Assembly: GCA_964415195.1 (NCBI GenBank)
Contig: CAYPYD010000009.1
Coordinates: 1-29,549 of the forward strand
Source: WTXA01 sp964415195
Lineage (GTDB): Bacteria > Bacillota > TC1
Direction of reading: 5' to 3'
Length of the DNA: 29,549 nt
This document shows positions 24,759-29,549 of this stretch, piece after piece (the stretch's first letter is position 1; every line of letters begins with the position of its first letter). Both the position numbers and the translations under genes were made by a program. The notes beneath the pieces were generated by a model. It worked only from the letters and a program-made list of their open reading frames with translations. It searched no databases and was not told the origin of the DNA.

Positions 24759-25188
24759 TTGCGTCACCACCAACTTCTTTAGTTCTTAAAACGAACTTAG
24801 TTTTTAAAGGTAACTTATGAGCTGCAAGTCTCATTGCTTCTCTAGCAATTGCTTCAGTTACACCGTTCATTTCAAAAAGAACACGGCCTGGTTTAACAAC
24901 CGCTACCCAATACTCAGGTGATCCTTTACCTTTACCCATACGAGTTTCAGCTGGTTTTTGAGTTATTGGTCTGTCTGGGAATATTTTAATCCAGACTTTT
25001 CCGCCTCTTTTGATGTATCTTGTCATAGCAATACGGGCTGCTTCAATTTGTCTTGATGTAACCCATGCTGGAGTTGTAGCTTGCAATCCAAAGTCGCCAT
25101 AAGTAACTTGAGTACCGCCTTTAGATTTACCTTCCATTTTTCTAGGACGATGAGGTCTTCTGAATTTTACTCTTTTCGGCATTAACAT
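24748..25188 (-). CDS. rplP: 50S ribosomal protein L16
   Basis: Helps place A-site tRNA near the peptidyl transferase centre. 146 residues: MLMPKRVKFRRPHR, the conserved KGGTQVTYGDFGLQA, MTRYIKRGGKVWIKIFPDRP and RMGKGKGSPEYWVAVVKPGR. The ATG is 2 nt after the rpsC stop; its AGGAGG site lies in the last rpsC codons. Confidence 0.98.
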   Translation of the reverse strand: MLMPKRVKFRRPHRPRKMEGKSKGGTQVTYGDFGLQATTPAWVTSRQIEAARIAMTRYIKRGGKVWIKIFPDRPITQKPAETRMGKGKGSPEYWVAVVKPGRVLFEMNGVTEAIAREAMRLAAHKLPLKTKFVLRTKEVGGDANEK

Positions 25189-25190
25189 GA

Positions 25191-25853
25191 TTACTCATCC
25201 TCCTTCTCTACTCTTTTTTTCCTTGCAGGAAGAACTTCACCTAAGTAAACCCAGGTTTTAACTCCGATTTTACCATAAGTAGTATCAGCTTCAGCAGTTG
25301 CATAAACGACATTAGCACGTAATGTATGTAGAGGAACTTTACCTTCGCTATACCATTCAGTTCTTGCAATCTCAGCTCCGCCTAGACGGCCAGATACTGC
25401 AACTTTAATTCCACCAGCACCAAATTTCATAGCTTTTTGAACTGATTGTTTTACAGCTTTTCTAAAAGAAACTCTTTTTTCAAGTTGTAAAGCAATGTTT
25501 TCAGCTACTAATTGAGCTTCAATTTCCGGTTTTTTCACTTCGATAACTTTTATATTTACTTGGTTCTTAGTGATATCTTTTAAAGCAACTCTTAAGTTGT
25601 CGATTTCTGATCCACCACGACCAATTACTATACCAGGTTTACCTGTGTGAATTATGATTGTTATTCTATTACCAACACGTTCGATATCAATATGGGAAAT
25701 ACCTGCATGGTACAATTTCTTTTTAACAAATTCTCTTATCTTAACATCTTCAAGGAAGAAGTTTTGATAATCTTTATTGTTACCGAACCATTTAGCATTC
25801 CAGTCCTGTGTGATACCTAAACGTATGGACTTTGGATGTACTTTTTGACCCAC
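25191..25853 (-). CDS. rpsC: 30S ribosomal protein S3
   Basis: Head protein at the mRNA entry channel with helicase-like role. 220 residues: MGQKVHPKSIRLGI, a KH domain with VIGRGGSEIDNLR, and the C-terminal domain with GRLGGAEIARTEWYSEGKVPLHTLRA. The start is GTG at 25853 with AGGAGG seven bases upstream, just 2 nt after rplV. The acidic end KEDE also encodes the rplP ribosome-binding site. Confidence 0.98.
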   Translation of the reverse strand: MGQKVHPKSIRLGITQDWNAKWFGNNKDYQNFFLEDVKIREFVKKKLYHAGISHIDIERVGNRITIIIHTGKPGIVIGRGGSEIDNLRVALKDITKNQVNIKVIEVKKPEIEAQLVAENIALQLEKRVSFRKAVKQSVQKAMKFGAGGIKVAVSGRLGGAEIARTEWYSEGKVPLHTLRANVVYATAEADTTYGKIGVKTWVYLGEVLPARKKRVEKEDE

Positions 25854-25855
25854 AG

Positions 25856-26224
25856 TTATACCTCCTTCGTTTTAACTACCACTGTAATATGGCTTGTTCT
25901 TTTTAAAATTCTATCTGCACTACCTCTTGCTCTAGGTCTAAATCTCTTAAGGGTTGGACCCTCGTCGATGTATATTTCTGAAATATATAGAGCATCTTTA
26001 TTCAAGTTGTTATTAGTCTCGGCATTGCTCATTGCTGAATTTAGAGTTTTAAGTAAAAAACCGGCAGCTTTTCTAGGAGTAAATTTTAAAATCCCCATAG
26101 CTTCTCTGACACCTTTACCTCTAACTTCATTAGCAACACTTCTTACCTTAAGAGGAGAGATACGGATATATTTCATAACAGCTTTTGCTACTTCTTTGTT
26201 TTCTTCTGCGTATTTAATCGCCAT
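25856..26224 (-). CDS. rplV: 50S ribosomal protein L22
   Basis: Lines the peptide exit tunnel with its long hairpin. 122 residues, about ten longer than many bacterial L22, with the extra residues at the N-terminus (MAIKYAEENKEVAKAV). The core has YIRISPLKVRSVANEVRGK and the hairpin KDALYISEIYIDEGPTLKRF followed by RPRARGSADRIL. ATG at 26224 with AGGAGG upstream. Confidence 0.97.
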   Translation of the reverse strand: MAIKYAEENKEVAKAVMKYIRISPLKVRSVANEVRGKGVREAMGILKFTPRKAAGFLLKTLNSAMSNAETNNNLNKDALYISEIYIDEGPTLKRFRPRARGSADRILKRTSHITVVVKTKEV

Positions 26225-26244
26225 TTAATTATTCCTCCTTCCTC

Positions 26245-26514
26245 TTATCTGGATTTACTTCCAGCATGACCTTTATAAGTTCTTGTTGGTGAAAATTCAC
26301 CTAACTTATGTCCAACCATATCTTCAGATACATAAACTGGAATATGTTTTTTTCCATTATGTACATTAAATGTATGCCCTACCATTTCAGGGAAAATTGT
26401 AGATCTTCTAGACCAAGTCTTGACTACTTTTTTTTCATCAATCTTGTTCATTTCTTCAACTTTTCTTAAAAGTTTAGGTTCGCAATAAGGTCCTTTTTTA
26501 ACTGATCTTGCCAC
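26245..26514 (-). CDS. rpsS: 30S ribosomal protein S19
   Basis: Head protein that binds with S13. 89 residues: RSVKKGPYCEPKLL, then TWSRRSTIFPEMVGHTF and VGHKLGEFSPTRTYKGH. The C-terminal tail is a few residues shorter than the usual 92-93. The start is GTG at 26514 with GGGAGG eight bases upstream. Confidence 0.97.
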   Translation of the reverse strand: MARSVKKGPYCEPKLLRKVEEMNKIDEKKVVKTWSRRSTIFPEMVGHTFNVHNGKKHIPVYVSEDMVGHKLGEFSPTRTYKGHAGSKSR

Positions 26515-26532
26515 AATTTTTACCTCCCTTCA

Positions 26533-27366
26533 TTATTTACCATAGCGTCTACGAACGATGAACTTGTCAGAAGGTTTATTTTTCTTTCTAGTTCTATGTC
26601 CAAGAGCTGGTTTACCCCAAGGTGTTACTGGATGTTTTCTACCAATTGGAGAACGTCCTTCACCACCACCATGTGGGTGATCATTAGGGTTCATAACAAC
26701 CCCTCTGACAGTTGGTCTAATGCCCATGTGTCTTTTTCTTCCAGCTTTACCTACAGTAATGTTACTATGATCGCCATTGCCGATAGTACCGATGGTAGCA
26801 CGACAATCAACTAAAATCATTCTTACTTCGCCAGAAGGCATTCTCACTTGTGCATAACGGCCTTCTTTAGCCATTAGCTGAGCATGTCCACCTGCGCTTC
26901 TTACAATTTGAGCACCTTTACCAGGTTTCATCTCAATATTGTGAATTATAGTACCAACTGGGATGCTTGATAGTGGCAATGCATTTCCTGGGCTGATGTC
27001 AACACCTGCTCCAGATACTACCATATTGCCAACTTTTAGTCCTTGTGGTGCAATAATGTATCTTTTTTCACCGTCAACATAATGCAGTAAAGCAATATTT
27101 GCTGAACGATTTGGATCGTATTCAATTGTAGCTACTTTAGCTGGAATATGATCTTTGTTTCTTTTGAAATCAATTAATCTGTAAAGTCTTTTAGCACCGC
27201 CACCGCGATGTCTAACAGTAATTCTTCCCTGGTTGTTTCTACCTGACTTTTTGTTCAAAGTGCTTGTTAAAGCCTTCTCAGGTTTATTTGTTGTGATTTC
27301 CTCAAAAGTGGAAACCGTCATTTGTCTTAAACCAGGGGAAGTTGGTTTAAAAGATTTTAATGCCAT
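26533..27366 (-). CDS. rplB: 50S ribosomal protein L2
   Basis: Key 50S protein needed for subunit joining and peptidyl transfer. 277 residues, starting MALKSFKPTSPGLRQMTVS, with RNNQGRITVRHRGGGAKR, and the C-terminal GVVMNPNDHPHGGGEGR with the conserved His near the catalytic centre. 22 nt after rplW, AGGAGG-type site. Confidence 0.98.
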   Translation of the reverse strand: MALKSFKPTSPGLRQMTVSTFEEITTNKPEKALTSTLNKKSGRNNQGRITVRHRGGGAKRLYRLIDFKRNKDHIPAKVATIEYDPNRSANIALLHYVDGEKRYIIAPQGLKVGNMVVSGAGVDISPGNALPLSSIPVGTIIHNIEMKPGKGAQIVRSAGGHAQLMAKEGRYAQVRMPSGEVRMILVDCRATIGTIGNGDHSNITVGKAGRKRHMGIRPTVRGVVMNPNDHPHGGGEGRSPIGRKHPVTPWGKPALGHRTRKKNKPSDKFIVRRRYGK

Positions 27367-27388
27367 CTTAATACCTCCTTATTCTGGT

Positions 27389-27673
27389 TTATATACCATC
27401 AAATATTTGTATAGTTCCTGATTTAAGAGAAACTATTGCTTTTTTACGATCTGGTCTCTTGCCTTCTGTTTTACCTTGTCTTTTAACTTTTCCTGTTACC
27501 ATCATAGTATGAACTTTATCAACTTTGACGTTAAAGTGTTCTTGAATCGCACATTTAATTTCAATTTTAGTTGCTTTTTTATCAACATAGAAAACATATT
27601 TTCCAGTTGAAGCTAAGTCCATGCTCTTTTCGGAAACCACAGGTCTCATAATTATATCTGCTGGGTTACGCAT
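27389..27673 (-). CDS. rplW: 50S ribosomal protein L23
   Basis: Exit-tunnel rim protein and main docking site for trigger factor and SRP. 94 residues: ADIIMRPVVSEKSMDL, YVFYVDKKATKIEIKCAIQ, and the loop with TMMVTGKVKRQGKTEGKRPD. The ATG overlaps the rplD stop by 8 nt; site AGGAGGTG. Confidence 0.97.
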   Translation of the reverse strand: MRNPADIIMRPVVSEKSMDLASTGKYVFYVDKKATKIEIKCAIQEHFNVKVDKVHTMMVTGKVKRQGKTEGKRPDRKKAIVSLKSGTIQIFDGI

Positions 27674-28295
27674 TAAGAAGCACCTCCTCTAATTTTAAGG
27701 CAGCATCTTTGGTCATAACCAAAGTTTGATGTCTCATCAAATCATAAACATTTACACTGCCAGTGAAAGTAGTAGTTACTCCAGGCAAGTTGTTTGCAGA
27801 AATGACAACATTATCTTCCTTGTTCAAAGTTACTATTAAAGCAGTCTTAGATACTTTCAAAGCGCTAAGAATATTTCTCATGTCCTTAGTCTTAGGAATA
27901 TCTAATGTTAAATTATCTAAAAGAATTAAATCTTTGTTAGCTAATTTATCACTTAACACTGACCTTAATGCTAATCTTCTTAATTTTTTAGGCATTGTGT
28001 AACTGTAATCTCTTGGTTTTGGTCCAAAAGCTACACCACCACTTCTCCATACAGGATTTCTTGTGCTACCTACTCTAGCTCTACCTGTTCCTTTTTGTCT
28101 CCAAGGTTTTCTTCCTCCACCTGATACTTCTGCACGAGTCAAGGTAGAATGAGTTCCTTGGCGCTTGTTAGCTAATTGCATAACAACAACAGAATGAACA
28201 GAAGCTTTACTTGGTTCAATTGCGTATACTAAGTCGTTTAGTTCAACTGAGTCGACAACTTGACCTTGAATATTTTGTACATCTACTTTTGCCAT
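27666..28295 (-). CDS. rplD: 50S ribosomal protein L4
   Basis: Reaches into the exit tunnel, and in gamma-proteobacteria also represses the S10 operon. 209 residues: MAKVDVQNIQG, the long tunnel loop with GGGRKPWRQKGTGRARVGSTRNPVWRSGG in several conserved pieces, and the C-terminal alpha/beta domain. 5 nt after rplC. Whether L4 acts on the leader here is not known. Confidence 0.98.
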   Translation of the reverse strand: MAKVDVQNIQGQVVDSVELNDLVYAIEPSKASVHSVVVMQLANKRQGTHSTLTRAEVSGGGRKPWRQKGTGRARVGSTRNPVWRSGGVAFGPKPRDYSYTMPKKLRRLALRSVLSDKLANKDLILLDNLTLDIPKTKDMRNILSALKVSKTALIVTLNKEDNVVISANNLPGVTTTFTGSVNVYDLMRHQTLVMTKDAALKLEEVLLNA

Positions 28296-28300
28296 TTACT

Positions 28301-28942
28301 CTACCTCCCTTGCTTTTTTATTGCAGATTTAACAGTTACGATGCTCTTTTTAGAGCCTGGAATCGCACCTTTTACCAATATGATATTCATATCGACAATT
28401 ACATCAGCTATTTCTAAATTTTGGACAGTCACTTTGTTTCCACCCATTCTACCTGGCATCTTCTTGCCTTTGAATACGTGAGCTCCGTCGATTGAACCGT
28501 TAGAACCGTTCGCTCTATGGAAGTGTGAACCGTGTCCCATAGGACCGCAAGCAAAACCATGTCTTTTAATAGAACCTGCAAAACCTTTACCTTTGCTTGT
28601 TCCAGTAACGTCGATAACTTCACCTTTTTCAAAAATATCTGCTTTAATTTCCATACCCATAGCCAATTCTTGACCTTCTTTAATCGCTACTGGGATTTCT
28701 TTTAAAATCTTCAATGGGCTTTCAATACCTGCTTTTGCAAAGTGTCCCATTAGAGGTTTATTTGTTCTTTGTTTTTTTCTTGGTAGGAATCCTACTTGAA
28801 CTCCTTGATAACCATCATTTTCCTTGGATTTGATTTGTGTTACATAACAAGGTCCAGCCTGTATTACTGTAACAGGAATCATTTTTCCATTTTGGAAGAT
28901 GCATGTCATACCAAGTTTCTTACCTAAAATCGCTTTAGTCAT
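28301..28942 (-). CDS. rplC: 50S ribosomal protein L3
   Basis: Assembly-initiating 50S protein reaching the peptidyl transferase centre. 213 residues from ATG 28942 (MTKAILGKKLGMT). The in-frame ATG four codons upstream sits only one base after the AAAGGAG site, too close, so the second ATG (12 nt spacing) is chosen. Contains GTSKGKGFAGSIKRHGF and HRANGSNGSIDG. Confidence 0.96.
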   Translation of the reverse strand: MTKAILGKKLGMTCIFQNGKMIPVTVIQAGPCYVTQIKSKENDGYQGVQVGFLPRKKQRTNKPLMGHFAKAGIESPLKILKEIPVAIKEGQELAMGMEIKADIFEKGEVIDVTGTSKGKGFAGSIKRHGFACGPMGHGSHFHRANGSNGSIDGAHVFKGKKMPGRMGGNKVTVQNLEIADVIVDMNIILVKGAIPGSKKSIVTVKSAIKKQGR

Positions 28943-28975
28943 TTGACAATTCATCTCCTTTCCAATCTTTTCTTC

Positions 28976-29284
28976 CTATAGTTTGATTTCAACATCTACG
29001 CCAGCTGGTAGATCAATATGCATTAAAGCATCCACAGTCTTAGGGTTTGTTGAGAGAATATCGATAAGACGCTTGTGCGTTCTCATTTCAAACTGCTCTC
29101 TTGAATCCTTGTGAACATGTGTTGATCTCAAGATAGTGTAAATGTTTTTTTCTGTTGGAAGTGGGATTGGTCCGGAAACTACAGCTCCTGTGCTCTTAGC
29201 TGTATCAACAATTTTTTTTGCTGACTGATCTAATAATCTGTGATCATAAGCTTTTAAGCGAATTCTAATTTTTCCTTGTGCCAA
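28976..29284 (-). CDS. rpsJ: 30S ribosomal protein S10 (NusE)
   Basis: Head protein of the 30S subunit that, as NusE, also joins antitermination complexes with NusB. 102 residues, exactly family length: KIRIRLKAYDHRLLDQSAKKIV, GPIPLPTEKNIYTILRS and HKRLIDILSTNPKTVDALM. The start is TTG at 29284 with AAGGAAGG eight bases upstream. First gene of the superoperon, after a folded leader. Confidence 0.97.
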   Translation of the reverse strand: MAQGKIRIRLKAYDHRLLDQSAKKIVDTAKSTGAVVSGPIPLPTEKNIYTILRSTHVHKDSREQFEMRTHKRLIDILSTNPKTVDALMHIDLPAGVDVEIKL

Positions 29285-29425
29285 TTTCTTTTCCTTCCTT
29301 TCGTTTGTATTTTATACAAGCATAGCTCCGCAGAAATCTCCTAAAAGCAACCTTCCGCTTCATCGCCTTTATAAAACGTGACAATGTCAGTGGCTTTTCA
29401 CCACTGACTTTGCACATATTACAAC
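29285..29425 (-). promoter_or_regulatory. Structured S10 operon leader
   Basis: The predicted transcript begins near 29425 and runs about 140 nt to rpsJ. It shows three pairings on the minus strand: a perfect 8-bp hairpin GTCAGTGG/CCACTGAC (29408-29386, 7-base loop), GCGGAA (29358-29353) with TTCTGC (29335-29330), and TTGTAT/ATACAA with a 3-base loop (29319-29305) right before the ribosome-binding site. The stretch GCGGAAGGTTGC and the later GCGGAGCTATG look like blocks kept in Firmicutes S10 leaders, as far as I recall. No T-tract follows the first hairpin, so it is not a simple terminator. Confidence 0.55.
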
Positions 29426-29431
29426 ATTTTA

Positions 29432-29460
29432 ATTATACAATAACCCAATAGAGTATTCAA
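29432..29460 (-). promoter_or_regulatory. Sigma-A promoter of the S10-spc-alpha superoperon
   Basis: Minus strand TTGAAT (29460-29455), 17 nt spacer, TATAAT (29437-29432). Near-consensus and optimally spaced, 35 nt after the tuf stop. It gives the ribosomal genes a start of their own in addition to possible read-through from tuf. Confidence 0.8.
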
Positions 29461-29495
29461 GTGCTTTTTAGACTTGATAATTAAATCTATTAAGA

Positions 29496-29549
29496 CTATT
29501 CAAAAACCTTACTAACAACACCGGCTCCTACTGTTCTTCCGCCTTCTCT
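29496..29549 (-). CDS. tuf: Elongation factor Tu, C-terminal end (cut by window edge)
   Basis: The last 17 codons read REGGRTVGAGVVSKVFE then TAG at 29498-29496, the conserved end of EF-Tu domain 3 (REGGRTVGAGVV is near invariant). The rest lies beyond the window. EF-Tu brings aminoacyl-tRNA to the ribosome. Position directly before rpsJ is the usual str-S10 junction. Confidence 0.93.
   Translation of the reverse strand, partial: REGGRTVGAGVVSKVFE

Noticed and set aside
29386..29408. The perfect 8-bp hairpin as an intrinsic terminator between tuf and rpsJ
   Set aside because: It lies downstream of the S10 promoter and lacks a following T-tract; treated as a leader element.
29470..29497. Imperfect inverted repeat just after the tuf stop, as a tuf terminator
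   Set aside because: The stem has mismatches and is AT-rich, and no T-tract follows on the minus strand, so termination is not supported.
10..29549. CRISPR arrays, transposases, tRNA or rRNA genes, phage genes or a novel defence system
   Set aside because: None seen; the window is tightly packed with recognisable housekeeping genes and has no direct-repeat arrays or mobile-element signatures that I could detect by eye.

Overview
The window is AT-rich DNA from a low-GC Gram-positive anaerobe-type lineage, most likely class Clostridia or a relative. The evidence is gene order (tuf followed by one continuous S10-spc-alpha ribosomal superoperon, then ECF transporter genes; secA directly followed by prfB), strong AGGAGG ribosome-binding sites, zinc-type ribosomal proteins, and a TGS-type nucleoside kinase seen mainly in such genomes. 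The genus cannot be fixed from the sequence. All genes but one are on the minus strand, so transcription runs from high to low coordinates.

Region 1 (29549 to about 14150): the last 17 codons of tuf, then a clear sigma-A promoter with a folded leader of about 140 nt, then rpsJ-rplC-rplD-rplW-rplB-rpsS-rplV-rpsC-rplP-rpmC-rpsQ-rplN-rplX-rplE-rpsZ-rpsH-rplF-rplR-rpsE-rpmD-rplO-secY-adk-map, a decayed KOW-domain gene, infA-rpmJ-rpsM-rpsK-rpsD-rpoA-rplQ, closed by an intrinsic terminator. It encodes much of both ribosomal subunits, the translocon channel, adenylate kinase, methionine aminopeptidase, IF-1 and RNA polymerase alpha. Spacings are mostly 1-30 nt, with several start/stop overlaps. The one large gap, between map and infA, holds the remains of the KOW-domain RNA-binding protein gene that I know from this position in related genomes. 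It also carries an extended -10 promoter and a leader hairpin for infA.

Region 2 (14148 to 8589): a fresh promoter abuts the terminator and reads ecfA1-ecfA2-ecfT (the shared energizing module of ECF vitamin transporters). These are followed, with small or no gaps, by a DJ-1/PfpI-family protein, queH (queuosine synthesis), a HAD phosphatase and a small DEAD-box helicase with an altered motif II. The truA-rplM-rpsI genes often found after ecfT are not here.

Region 3 (8617 to 7640): the only plus-strand gene, an RluA-family pseudouridine synthase, has its own promoter. Its 3' end overlaps the helicase gene tail to tail by 29 bp, and it diverges from the next minus-strand unit.

Region 4 (7639 to 10): a YitT-family membrane protein, a TGS-nucleoside kinase, nfo and nth (two base-excision-repair nucleases), then secA from a promoter inside the end of nth, and prfB. 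prfB is split by the classical autoregulatory +1 frameshift at an in-frame UGA.

The content is nearly all housekeeping. I found no unknown multi-gene system. The most informative non-routine observations are the decayed KOW gene, the S10 leader, the prfB frameshift, the back-to-back terminator and promoter before ecfA1, and the unusual helicase.
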